DNA of 64,000 nucleotides, taken from assembly GCA_020633625.1 (NCBI GenBank), contig JACKDJ010000007.1, positions 84,352-148,351 of the forward strand, read 5' to 3'. This document shows, one piece after another, positions 36,794 through 43,947 of this stretch. How positions within the stretch are numbered: position 1 is the first letter of the stretch; the number at the start of each line of letters is the position of its first letter. The position numbers and the translations under genes are program-made. The stretch comes from Myxococcales bacterium. Its GTDB lineage: Bacteria > Myxococcota_A > Bradymonadia > REDH01. Under the pieces are notes generated by a model. It made no database searches. It saw only the letters and a list, made by a program, of their open reading frames with translations, and was not told the origin of the DNA.

Positions 36794-38002
36794 GTGGAGC
36801 TCCGCGGAATTCACAGCGTCGCGGACGCCGATGTCGCGGGGCGGACAGTGTTCGTCCGGGTCGACTTCAACGTCCCGATCGTCGACGGGCAGATCACGGA
36901 CGACGCTCGCATCCGTGCGGCCGTCCCCACGATCCAGCTTCTGCGCGAGCGCGGCGCGAAGGTCGTGCTCGGCAGCCACCTCGGCCGCCCCAAGGGCGGA
37001 CCGGACCCGAAGTGCTCGCTGATCCCGTGCGGCGGGGTCCTCGCGGAGCTGCTCCAGACAGAGGTCGTCGTCCCCGATGACTGCGTCGGAGACGGGGTTC
37101 GGAAGGTAGTGCGCGACGCCCCCGAGGGCGGCGTGGTCCTGCTCGAGAACCTCCGATTCTACCCGGCCGAAGAGAAGGCCGACCCGGTGTTCGCGCACGA
37201 ACTCGCGTCGCTGGCGCAGATCTACGTGAACGACGCGTTCGGCACCGCCCACCGCGCGCACGCCTCGACGTACACGATGGTGCAGTTCTTCCCCGAGCGA
37301 CAGCGGTTCGCCGGGCTGCTGATCGACCAGGAGCTGAAGCACCTCGGCCCGCTGCTCCACGGCGCCGAGCGCCCGTACGTGGGGATCGTCGGCGGCGCGA
37401 AGGTGTCCGACAAGCTCGCGATCCTCGAGAACCTGATCACCCGCCTCGACGTCCTGCTCGTCGGCGGCGCGATGGCCTACACGTTCCTCGCCGCGCGAGG
37501 GGAGCCGGTCGGCGCCAGCCTCGTCGAGCCCGACATGTTCGAGGCGGCGCGCGCCCTGCTCCGGTCGGCAGAGGTGCGAAAGACGATCGTGGTCCTGCCG
37601 ACCGATCACGTCGTCGCGCAGCGTATCGACGCCGAGGTTGGCGAGACCACGTCGGGCGTCGCGATCGGCCCCGGTCTCGCCGGGTTCGACGTGGGGCCCA
37701 AGACCGTGGCGGCGTTCAAGCGGCAGATCGAGTCGGCGCGCACGGTGTTCTGGAACGGCCCACTTGGCGTGTTCGAGCGGCCGGCGTTCAGCGCTGGCAC
37801 ATTCGCGATCGCAAACGCGCTCGCGGACTGTTCGGCGACGGTCGTCGTTGGCGGGGGCGACTCGGCCTCTGCCCTCCGCGAGGCCGGCCGCGCAGGCGAC
37901 GTCACGCACGTGTCGACGGGCGGTGGCGCCTCGCTCGAGCTGCTCGAGGGGCGCGAGCTCCCCGGGATCGCGGCGCTCCGCGCAGGCCACAAGTTCGCAT
38001 GA
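36794..38002 (+). CDS. pgk: Phosphoglycerate kinase
   Basis: The protein is 402 aa starting with GTG. PGK signatures are VFVRVDFNVPI, VLGSHLGRPKGG, VVLLENLRFYPAEE, YVNDAFGTAHRAHAST, GGAKVSDKLAILENL, GPLGVFE and the C-terminal GGGDSASALREAG. It makes ATP from 1,3-bisphosphoglycerate. It lies between gap and tpiA with a 4-bp overlap to tpiA, so the three glycolytic genes are one translationally coupled operon. Confidence 0.97.
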   Translation: MELRGIHSVADADVAGRTVFVRVDFNVPIVDGQITDDARIRAAVPTIQLLRERGAKVVLGSHLGRPKGGPDPKCSLIPCGGVLAELLQTEVVVPDDCVGDGVRKVVRDAPEGGVVLLENLRFYPAEEKADPVFAHELASLAQIYVNDAFGTAHRAHASTYTMVQFFPERQRFAGLLIDQELKHLGPLLHGAERPYVGIVGGAKVSDKLAILENLITRLDVLLVGGAMAYTFLAARGEPVGASLVEPDMFEAARALLRSAEVRKTIVVLPTDHVVAQRIDAEVGETTSGVAIGPGLAGFDVGPKTVAAFKRQIESARTVFWNGPLGVFERPAFSAGTFAIANALADCSATVVVGGGDSASALREAGRAGDVTHVSTGGGASLELLEGRELPGIAALRAGHKFA

Positions 38003-38751
38003 AGCGGCGTCCGCTCGTCATCGGAAACTGGAAGATGAACGGCGACCGCGGTGCTGCCGTGCGGCTGGCGGCGGCCGCGGCCGACGTCGCGGCAGCGCTG
38101 TCGGGAGTCGTCGACGTCGGTATCTCGCCTCCCGCAGTGTGGCTCGAGCGCGCGGCAGCCGTCGCAGGCTCGGCGCGTGTGCTCGCGCAGACCTCGTCGG
38201 AGCACACGGGCGGGGCGCACACCGGCGAGCTCTCGTGCGCGATGCTCTCCGAGGCCGGCGCGACCGGTACCCTCGTCGGGCACTCCGAGCGTCGGCAGTT
38301 CAACGGCGAGGACGATGCGGTGGTCGCGTCCAAGCTCCGCGAAGCTCGCGAGTCCGGGCTCGAGGTCGTCCTCTGCGTCGGCGAGTCGCTCGAGGCACGC
38401 GACGCCGGCGCCACGCTGGACGTCGTGGAGGGGCAGCTCGAGGGCGCGCTTGCCGCGCTGGACCAGCTCGCCGGGATCGTGATCGCATACGAGCCGGTGT
38501 GGGCGATCGGGACGGGCCGAACGGCGACGCCGGAGCAGGCCCAAGAGGTCCACGCGGCGGTGCGCTCGTGGCTCGCGCGGCGCTTCGGCGAGGCAGCGGC
38601 AGCGGCGACTCGGATCCTGTACGGCGGGTCCGTGAAGGGCTCCAACGCGGCCGCGCTGCTGTCGTGCGCAGACATCGACGGCGCGCTGGTCGGCGGCGCG
38701 AGCCTCGACGCTGCGGAGTTCGCGGCGATCTGCCGCGCGGCAGCGGCGTAG
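37999..38751 (+). CDS. tpiA: Triosephosphate isomerase
   Basis: The protein is 250 aa with the TIM-barrel signatures VIGNWKMNG (catalytic Lys), LVGHSERRQF (catalytic His), AYEPVWAIGTGRTA (catalytic Glu) and ILYGGSVKGSNA. The segment AQTSSEHTGGAHTGE is a variant of the usual AQN...GGAFTGE. The start ATG overlaps the pgk stop (ATGA). It interconverts dihydroxyacetone phosphate and glyceraldehyde-3-phosphate. Confidence 0.97.
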   Translation: MKRRPLVIGNWKMNGDRGAAVRLAAAAADVAAALSGVVDVGISPPAVWLERAAAVAGSARVLAQTSSEHTGGAHTGELSCAMLSEAGATGTLVGHSERRQFNGEDDAVVASKLREARESGLEVVLCVGESLEARDAGATLDVVEGQLEGALAALDQLAGIVIAYEPVWAIGTGRTATPEQAQEVHAAVRSWLARRFGEAAAAATRILYGGSVKGSNAAALLSCADIDGALVGGASLDAAEFAAICRAAAA

Positions 38752-38896
38752 CGACCTCGCGGTGCGCGACGCCGCGACGCTGCGACGCTGCGACGTTTGG
38801 GATTCCGCGGGCTTGCGTGTACGTCGCTGTTGTGCTTAGTGTCCGCCTCCCCGCAGGCGGCCCGCCGAACGGAGCGGGAAGTTCCAGGAGTCAGCG

Positions 38897-39265
38897 ATGC
38901 ACATCGCGATCACGATCATCTACGTTCTGAACTGCTTCTTCCTGATGCTGGTCGTGCTCCTGCAGGCCGGTCGCGGCGGCGGCCTTGCGTTCGCCGGCGG
39001 AGGCGGAGCGGCGATGGGCGGCCGCGGGACCGCGACGGTCCTGACGAAGGCGACGGTCTACTCTGCCGGCGCGTTCATGGTGCTGAGCATGTTGCTGGCG
39101 CACATGTCGTCGGTCCGCTCGTCGGTCGAGGAGGGTACGTTCGAAGACGTCGAGACCGTTCCGGCGGTGACGACGGGCGAGGCGGCTCCGGCTGACGAGG
39201 CGGCTCCCTCTGAGGCCGCGCCGGTCGAGGCGGCACCTGCCGAGGCGCCGGCCGGAGGGGAGTAG
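38897..39265 (+). CDS. secG: Preprotein translocase subunit SecG
   Basis: The protein is 122 aa. Two membrane helices (IIYVLNCFFLMLVVLLQ and ATVYSAGAFMVLSMLLAHM) flank the conserved glycine-rich loop AGRGGGLAFAGGGGAAMGG, the SecG hallmark. The C-terminal 40 residues are an Ala/Pro/Glu-rich tail not found in E. coli SecG. SecG assists the SecYEG channel. The order tpiA-secG-tRNA-Leu is also seen in other bacteria, for example E. coli secG-leuU. Confidence 0.92.
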   Translation: MHIAITIIYVLNCFFLMLVVLLQAGRGGGLAFAGGGGAAMGGRGTATVLTKATVYSAGAFMVLSMLLAHMSSVRSSVEEGTFEDVETVPAVTTGEAAPADEAAPSEAAPVEAAPAEAPAGGE

Positions 39266-39275
39266 AACATTTTCC

Positions 39276-39305
39276 TTGACGGTCGGCGGCGCGAACAGGT
39301 ACACG
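39276..39305 (+). promoter_or_regulatory. Candidate promoter of the tRNA-Leu gene
   Basis: TTGACG (39276-39281), an 18-bp spacer and TACACG (39300-39305) lie 26 bp upstream of the mature tRNA-Leu 5' end and just after the secG stop. Confidence 0.5.
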
Positions 39306-39331
39306 CTGCCTCCCCTGTCGAGGGACCACAC

Positions 39332-39413
39332 GCGAGAGTGGTGGAATTGGCAGACACGCAAGACTAAGGATCTTGTGCCGCAAGGCGTAGGGGTTCGACT
39401 CCCCTCTCTCGCA
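39332..39413 (+). tRNA. tRNA-Leu, anticodon AAG
   Basis: Class II tRNA of 82 nt. The acceptor GCGAGAG pairs with CTCTCGC. The anticodon stem-loop is CAAGA-CTAAGGA-TCTTG, so bases 34-36 are AAG. The T arm is AGGGG-TTCGACT-CCCCT and the variable arm contains GCC-GCAA-GGC. The discriminator is A, with no encoded CCA. An A at position 34 is unusual for a bacterial tRNA-Leu and would normally be deaminated to inosine, reading CUU/CUC (and CUA). It is followed by a strong terminator. Confidence 0.9.
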
Positions 39414-39460
39414 CTCAATCGACGACCGGACTCGAGAGATAGCCGGTCTGAGAGACAGCA

Positions 39461-39490
39461 GAGCCCGCTTCGGCGGGCTCCTGTCGTTTT
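39461..39490 (+). terminator. Rho-independent terminator after tRNA-Leu
   Basis: The stem GAGCCCGC / GCGGGCTC with a TTCG tetraloop is extended by ACAG/CTGT and followed by CGTTTT. Confidence 0.85.
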
Positions 39491-39505
39491 GCAGCTCGGC
39501 GCACG

Positions 39506-39516
39506 GCTCGCCATGG
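39506..39516. repeat. Target-site duplication, left copy
   Basis: GCTCGCCATGG occurs here and identically, in direct orientation, at 41212-41222, immediately flanking the transposase-bearing segment. Confidence 0.85.
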
Positions 39517-39649
39517 TAGGATTGATCAGCGACGGTGGGACGGTCGCCGTCTGGAGCCGGGTTGGATGGGACGCACCGTCGAAGCACGAGCTCTGAGCGC
39601 AGTGCCCCTACCCCACGCGGTGGGCTGGTACGACTCGGGTTGTACGACG

Positions 39650-39665
39650 CGGCGCCGATGCGGGC
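39650..39665. repeat. Internal 16-bp inverted repeat, left copy
   Basis: CGGCGCCGATGCGGGC is the exact reverse complement of 41093-41108. The copy lies 4 bp beyond the transposase stop, inside the element. Confidence 0.85.
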
Positions 39666-39668
39666 AGG

Positions 39669-41048
39669 TCAGGCGGCAGCGTCGAACTCTCCGGTGTCGA
39701 GGACGGTGTCGAAGAGGAGCATCAGGATGTGATGCCGGACGGTGCGCCAAGCGGGTTTGTCGCCGTCGCGGGTTCGGCTCAGCGTCCGGAGGATGGCGAG
39801 CAGATTCTGAGCCATCATGCGCAGGAGCGAACCGACGAGCATCCCCTTCGGATGCCGGCTCAGCGGCGCCCGATGGGCGTCCTCGAAGAAGATGGCGTCG
39901 GCGGTCCAGTGTCCCTCGTTCTCGCAGCGCCAGTGACCTCGAGAGAGGGTCGCGGCACCGAGGCCAGGCAGCGCTTCTGGGGTCAGCGAGGTGACGTAGT
40001 AGCGATTCCCCCGAGACTCCTCTGTGCCGCCTCGGGAGGACACGATTCGCTCGATGCGTACGAGCTGACGTGCGTGGACCCAGCCGTGCCAGTCCCCGTC
40101 TAGGGGGGCGGTGTACACACGATAGGTGATGTCCTTTCCCCGGTTGTCCTCGGAGACGGAGTAGTCCGGCGACGCGCGCCCTTGGAGGAGGCGCTTCGCC
40201 TCGCGGAAGATCTCGCCCTGCGGGGTCTTGATGCAGAGGAAGTAGGCCATGTTGCGTTCGGCGATTCGCTTGGCCAGCGCCAGCGAGGTGTTCCCGGCAT
40301 CCGCCGTCACCGTGTTGAACAGGCCTGTGCGCCCGTAGGCGCTGATCAGCTGGTCGAAGCTCTCCACGGCAGACCCGACCTCGTTCGCCGTCCCGTCGAG
40401 GGGACGCTCGTCGATTCCCACCGCGGCACCGCTCGAGACGAGCGTCCATCGGTGCATCCGGATCAGGCCATACACGGGCCCCTTCGAGGGCGAGACGAGC
40501 TGGACGTACTCCATCCCGGCCGCTTTCAGCACGCGCCGCAGCTCGTCGACGTCCGGAGCCCACGACGCCTCCGTGCTGCGCGGGTCGTTGACCGCGCGAA
40601 GCGCACCGCGCGCCGCGCTGACCAAGGATCGCAGTCGTACCGGCGCCAGGACCTTCCCATCGAGCGCGACGACCCGGCGGTCGTGGAGCGTGCCCCCGAA
40701 TGTGCCGCGTCGGTGCTCGGCCTTCACCATGGCGTGCAGCGCGTCACGCAGCTGCCCTGCGTCGACTCGCGGTAGCAGCGCGCCGAAGGTGTTGTCCGCG
40801 ATCCGCTCGCCCCCAAAGCCCAGCATCGTCGACGTCGCGCGGTCGACCAGCTGCTCGCTGCGTGCCTCGAACTCCCGCTGCGAGTTCCCGCCGCTCGCGA
40901 GCGTCAGGATGCCGAGGCGAACGACGCCCTCGAGCTGGTACTTCGCTCGACACCGTTCGTCCCGCAGCATCGAGAGCGGCACCTCTCTCAGCCGCCTCAC
41001 CAGACCTTTCGACGTCGCCGCTTGACGACGCATGAGACGCTTTGCCAT
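39669..41048 (-). CDS. ISAs1-like DDE transposase
   Basis: The protein is 459 aa. It starts at ATG 41048 behind a strong GAGGAGG ribosome site. Likely DDE residues are Asp in VVALDGK, Asp in VTADAGN and Glu in RGHWRCENEGHW. The RxHWxxENxxHW...F.ED block and the preceding IDERPLDGTANEV and YFLCIKTPQGEI segments resemble the ISAs1 group of the IS4-like DDE superfamily. No frameshift or stop interrupts it. The N-terminal basic region (MAKRLMRRQAATSKGLVRR) probably contacts DNA. Confidence 0.88.
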   Translation of the reverse strand: MAKRLMRRQAATSKGLVRRLREVPLSMLRDERCRAKYQLEGVVRLGILTLASGGNSQREFEARSEQLVDRATSTMLGFGGERIADNTFGALLPRVDAGQLRDALHAMVKAEHRRGTFGGTLHDRRVVALDGKVLAPVRLRSLVSAARGALRAVNDPRSTEASWAPDVDELRRVLKAAGMEYVQLVSPSKGPVYGLIRMHRWTLVSSGAAVGIDERPLDGTANEVGSAVESFDQLISAYGRTGLFNTVTADAGNTSLALAKRIAERNMAYFLCIKTPQGEIFREAKRLLQGRASPDYSVSEDNRGKDITYRVYTAPLDGDWHGWVHARQLVRIERIVSSRGGTEESRGNRYYVTSLTPEALPGLGAATLSRGHWRCENEGHWTADAIFFEDAHRAPLSRHPKGMLVGSLLRMMAQNLLAILRTLSRTRDGDKPAWRTVRHHILMLLFDTVLDTGEFDAAA

Positions 41049-41092
41049 GATCCTCCTCGACCGGTTGGTCACTGAAACGGCGTCGTCAGCTA

Positions 41093-41108
41093 GCCCGCAT
41101 CGGCGCCG
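41093..41108. repeat. Internal 16-bp inverted repeat, right copy
   Basis: GCCCGCATCGGCGCCG is the exact reverse complement of 39650-39665. It lies 45 bp upstream of the transposase start, where it could act in transposase binding or in control of its expression. Confidence 0.85.
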
Positions 41109-41211
41109 TTTCGCGTTCGTGCCACGCCACGATCGCAGAGAACCGTGGCGGGTGGGATCCCCCCGCGTACGAACTGCGGAAAAGTTTCCACGAACTCGGC
41201 TGAGCAATCCT

Positions 41212-41222
41212 GCTCGCCATGG
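41212..41222. repeat. Target-site duplication, right copy
   Basis: GCTCGCCATGG, identical to 39506-39516. Confidence 0.85.
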
Positions 41223-41230
41223 GGCCGACG

Positions 41231-41259
41231 TTGACCGCCTTCGACGGCGCTGATACGGG
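41231..41259 (+). promoter_or_regulatory. Candidate serS promoter
   Basis: TTGACC (41231-41236), a 17-bp spacer and TACGGG (41254-41259) lie 27 bp upstream of the serS start and only 8 bp downstream of the insertion sequence's target duplication. Confidence 0.5.
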
Positions 41260-41286
41260 GAGCCTTCCGTGGGAGACGAGGGCGAT

Positions 41287-42561
41287 ATGCACGATCTAAA
41301 GACGATCCTTGAACGACTCGACGAGGTCCGCGCTCGCACCGCAGCACGGCGGGTCGACTTCGACTTCGACGGCTTCGAGCGCCTCGCGACGGCGCGTCGC
41401 GACGCGATCCACAAGTTCGAGTCTCTGCGCGCCGAGCAGAAGCGTGCGAGCGACGGGATGAAGTCGCTGAAGCCCGGAACGCCGGAGTTCGACGAACGGC
41501 GCGCGTCGCTTCGAGAGCTCGCCGACGAGATCAAGGCGCTCGACGAGGCCCGTCGCGTGGCGGAGTCCGCGCTCGAGGCGACGCTGCTCACGCTCCCGAA
41601 CCTGCTCGACGCGAGCGTCCCCGTCGGGGCGTCCGAAGACGACAACAGGATCGCGGCGACGGTGGGCGCGCCGCGTGCGTTCGACTTCGAGCCGGCCGAC
41701 CACGTGACGGTCGGCGAGCGACTGGGGGTGTTGGACTTCGAAGCCGCCGGCCGCGTGTCGGGTGCGCGGTTCGCGTTCCTGCGAGGACAGGGCGCGCGGC
41801 TCGAGCGCGCGCTGATCAACTTCATGCTCGACCTCCACACGCGGGAGCACGGGTACGAGGAGGTGCTGCCGCCGCTGCTGGTCAACGCCGACGCGATGAC
41901 GGGCACGGGACAGCTCCCGAAGTTCGAGGCAGACCTGTTCAAGACGCAGGAGCCGTCGCTGTACCTGATCCCGACGGCCGAGGTCCCGGTCACAAACTAC
42001 TACCGGGAGCAGCTCCTTCCGGAGCTGTCGGCGCCGATCAAGATGTGCGCGTACACGCCCTGCTTCCGCAGCGAGGCGGGCAGCCACGGGCGCGACACGC
42101 GCGGCCTGATCCGCCAGCACCAGTTCAACAAGGTCGAGCTCGTGATGTTCACACGACCGGAGGAGTCGGAGGCGGCGCACGCAGAGCTGACGGGGCACGC
42201 TCGGCGGGTCCTGGAGTTGCTCGAGCTGCCGTACCGCGTGGCGGAGCTGTGTTCGGCGGACGTTGGATTTTCGGCGGCGAGGTGCTTCGACCTCGAGGTC
42301 TGGCTGCCTTCGCAGGGGCGCTACCGCGAGATCTCGTCGTGCTCGAACTTCCGCGACTTCCAGGCTCGACGGGCGGGGATCCGGTTCCGCGACAGCGAGG
42401 GGCGCCCGACGTACGTTCACACGCTCAACGGGAGCGGCCTGGCTGTGGGCCGGACGCTGGTGGCGCTACTCGAGAACTTCCAGCAGGCGGACGGCACGGT
42501 GACGGTCCCCGACGCGCTTCGCCCGTACTTCGGCGCGGATCGGCTGACGGCGCGGGCGTAG
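41287..42561 (+). CDS. serS: Seryl-tRNA synthetase
   Basis: The protein is 424 aa. The N-terminal part is a long antiparallel coiled coil (residues about 30-105) that contacts the long variable arm of tRNA-Ser. The class II core follows: motif 2 CFRSEAGSHGRDTRGLIRQH with QFNKVELV, and motif 3 LNGSGLAVGRTLVALLENF; TAEVPVTN is the serine-binding TxE region. The ATG at 41287, with GAGGG upstream, fits better than the in-frame codon at 41269. It charges all tRNA-Ser; four tRNA-Ser genes follow within 1.2 kb. Confidence 0.96.
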   Translation: MHDLKTILERLDEVRARTAARRVDFDFDGFERLATARRDAIHKFESLRAEQKRASDGMKSLKPGTPEFDERRASLRELADEIKALDEARRVAESALEATLLTLPNLLDASVPVGASEDDNRIAATVGAPRAFDFEPADHVTVGERLGVLDFEAAGRVSGARFAFLRGQGARLERALINFMLDLHTREHGYEEVLPPLLVNADAMTGTGQLPKFEADLFKTQEPSLYLIPTAEVPVTNYYREQLLPELSAPIKMCAYTPCFRSEAGSHGRDTRGLIRQHQFNKVELVMFTRPEESEAAHAELTGHARRVLELLELPYRVAELCSADVGFSAARCFDLEVWLPSQGRYREISSCSNFRDFQARRAGIRFRDSEGRPTYVHTLNGSGLAVGRTLVALLENFQQADGTVTVPDALRPYFGADRLTARA

Positions 42562-42639
42562 GGAGCGAGGGCGGCGGGCCCTTTGCGCCGCGCGTCGGCG
42601 AGCCTGGACGCCGGACCGAGTCGCGCGGGTCCGAATCGC

Positions 42640-42668
42640 TTGCCGCACTGTCTCGCCCGTGCTAAAGC
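42640..42668 (+). promoter_or_regulatory. Candidate promoter of the tRNA-Ser/tRNA-Arg/tadA cluster
   Basis: TTGCCG (42640-42645), 17 bp, TAAAGC (42663-42668); the -10 box ends 20 bp before the first tRNA-Ser. Confidence 0.45.
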
Positions 42669-42688
42669 CGCCCTCCCTCGGTTCGTAC

Positions 42689-42771
42689 GGAGGCGTGGCC
42701 GAGTGGTTTAAGGCGGCGGTCTTGAAAACCGCAGTACGGAAGTACCGGGGGTTCGAATCCCTCCGCCTCCT
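42689..42771 (+). tRNA. tRNA-Ser, anticodon TGA
   Basis: Class II tRNA. The acceptor GGAGGCG pairs with CGCCTCC. The anticodon stem-loop is GCGGT-CTTGAAA-ACCGC, the variable arm is GTAC-GGAA-GTAC, and the T loop is TTCGAAT. The base after the acceptor stem is T, whereas the other three serine tRNAs here have the usual G73. CCA is not encoded. It should read UCA, UCG and UCU after wobble modification. Confidence 0.93.
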
Positions 42772-42799
42772 CTTTGACAACCTGATCGCGAGACAACCG

Positions 42800-42887
42800 G
42801 GAGTGGTGGCCGAGAGGCTGAAGGCGCGCCCCTGCTAAGGGCGTATAGGCTTATCCCCTATCGAGGGTTCGAATCCCTCCCACTCCG
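42800..42887 (+). tRNA. tRNA-Ser, anticodon GCT
   Basis: 88-nt class II tRNA. The acceptor GGAGTGG pairs with CCACTCC. The anticodon stem-loop is CGCCC-CTGCTAA-GGGCG, the discriminator is G, the variable arm is long, and there is no encoded CCA. It reads AGU/AGC serine codons. Confidence 0.94.
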
Positions 42888-42895
42888 CTCGCACT

Positions 42896-42929
42896 TCGTA
42901 GTTGACGGGCGCTTCGGCGCACACTACGA
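42896..42929 (+). terminator. Hairpin between tRNA-Ser(GCT) and tRNA-Arg(ACG)
   Basis: The outer stem TCGTAGT/ACTACGA and inner stem GCGC-TTCG-GCGC are separated by an internal loop, with no T-tract afterwards. It may be a weak terminator or a processing signal. Confidence 0.35.
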
Positions 42930-42940
42930 GGGGCGCCCGC

Positions 42941-43014
<74 letters not shown>

Positions 43015-43026
43015 CTGAGAGGCGAA

Positions 43027-43497
<471 letters not shown>

Positions 43498-43582
43498 GGA
43501 GGGGTGTCCGAGCGGTTGAAGGTGCCTGACTCGAAATCAGGTGTGGGGAAACCCACCGGGGGTTCGAATCCCCCCCCCTCCG
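43498..43582 (+). tRNA. tRNA-Ser, anticodon CGA
   Basis: Class II tRNA. The acceptor GGAGGGG pairs with CCCCTCC. The anticodon stem-loop is CCTGA-CTCGAAA-TCAGG, the variable arm is GTGGG-GAAA-CCCAC, the discriminator is G, and CCA is not encoded. It starts at the base following the tadA stop codon. Confidence 0.94.
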
Positions 43583-43584
43583 CT

Positions 43585-43627
43585 GGTGGCGCCCAGGGCA
43601 GGACCCTGGGCGCCACCCGCTTGTTTC
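43585..43627 (+). terminator. Strong hairpin terminator after tRNA-Ser(CGA)
   Basis: A perfect 14-bp stem GGTGGCGCCCAGGG / CCCTGGGCGCCACC with a 5-nt loop is followed by CGCTTGTTT. It lies 4 bp before the next tRNA-Ser. Confidence 0.75.
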
Positions 43628-43630
43628 CCT

Positions 43631-43715
43631 GGAGAGGTGGCCGAGTGGTTGAAGGCGCACGCCTGGAACGCGTGTTTACGGCAACGTAACGTGGGTTCGA
43701 ATCCCACCCTCTCCG
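43631..43715 (+). tRNA. tRNA-Ser, anticodon GGA
   Basis: Class II tRNA. The acceptor GGAGAGG pairs with CCTCTCC. The anticodon stem-loop is CACGC-CTGGAAC-GCGTG, the variable arm is TTACG-GCAA-CGTAA, the discriminator is G, and CCA is not encoded. It reads UCC/UCU. Confidence 0.94.
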
Positions 43716-43730
43716 CTGAACTGTTTTTGT

Positions 43731-43810
43731 CGACCCTCGCGACGCACGGTCGTGAACCCCGCCAGGCCCGGGAGGGAGCAACGGTAGCGGCACGGCGTGT
43801 GTGAGGGTCG
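43731..43810 (+). ncRNA. ffs: Signal recognition particle RNA, small bacterial (4.5S) type
   Basis: The conserved domain IV core is present: GTGAACCCCGCCAGG, then CCCGGGAGGGAGCAACGG with a GGGA tetraloop of GNRA type in place of the usual GGAA. The ends pair as CGACCCTC (43731-43738) with GAGGGTCG (43803-43810), giving an RNA of about 80 nt. It binds Ffh for co-translational targeting. The order tadA, SRP RNA, dnaX, ybaB, recR is shared with Bacillus subtilis. Exact ends are approximate. Confidence 0.88.
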
Positions 43811-43947
43811 GCACCCATGAGGGTTGTCTCGCGAACAGGTTGCTCCTCCCGCCCTTGACGCGCCGCCCCACCGCGGCTTTGACAGGGGACTCGCGCCGGC
43901 GTCCGACCTCGACGCGCCGTCTGCCGCTGCCCGACCCCCGGTCGCCG

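Larger units (their letters stand above)
39517..41211 (-). mobile_element. ISAs1-like insertion sequence, apparently intact
   Basis: A 1695-bp element is bounded by an 11-bp direct repeat (39506-39516 and 41212-41222). Its imperfect terminal inverted repeats are AGGATTGATCAGC (39518-39530) and GCTGAGCAATCCT (41199-41211), 12 of 13 matching, with one extra T at the left tip. It carries a single full-length transposase gene on the minus strand. A second, perfect 16-bp inverted repeat (39650-39665 and 41093-41108) closely brackets that gene. Identical target duplications suggest a fairly recent insertion between the tRNA-Leu terminator and serS. Confidence 0.85.

Noticed and set aside
35414..37990. 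858-residue minus frame over gap and pgk
   Set aside because: Antisense of two glycolytic genes with unmistakable motifs.
38766..38795. Short GCGACGCT tandem after tpiA
   Set aside because: Too short and imperfect to be called a functional repeat; probably replication slippage.
42774..42779. Perfect TTGACA between two tRNA-Ser genes
   Set aside because: A -10 box at 16-18 bp would fall inside the mature tRNA-Ser(GCT), so it cannot be that gene's promoter.
43855..43882. TTGACG and TTTGACA boxes upstream of dnaX as a promoter
   Set aside because: No acceptable -10 box at 16-18 bp from either.
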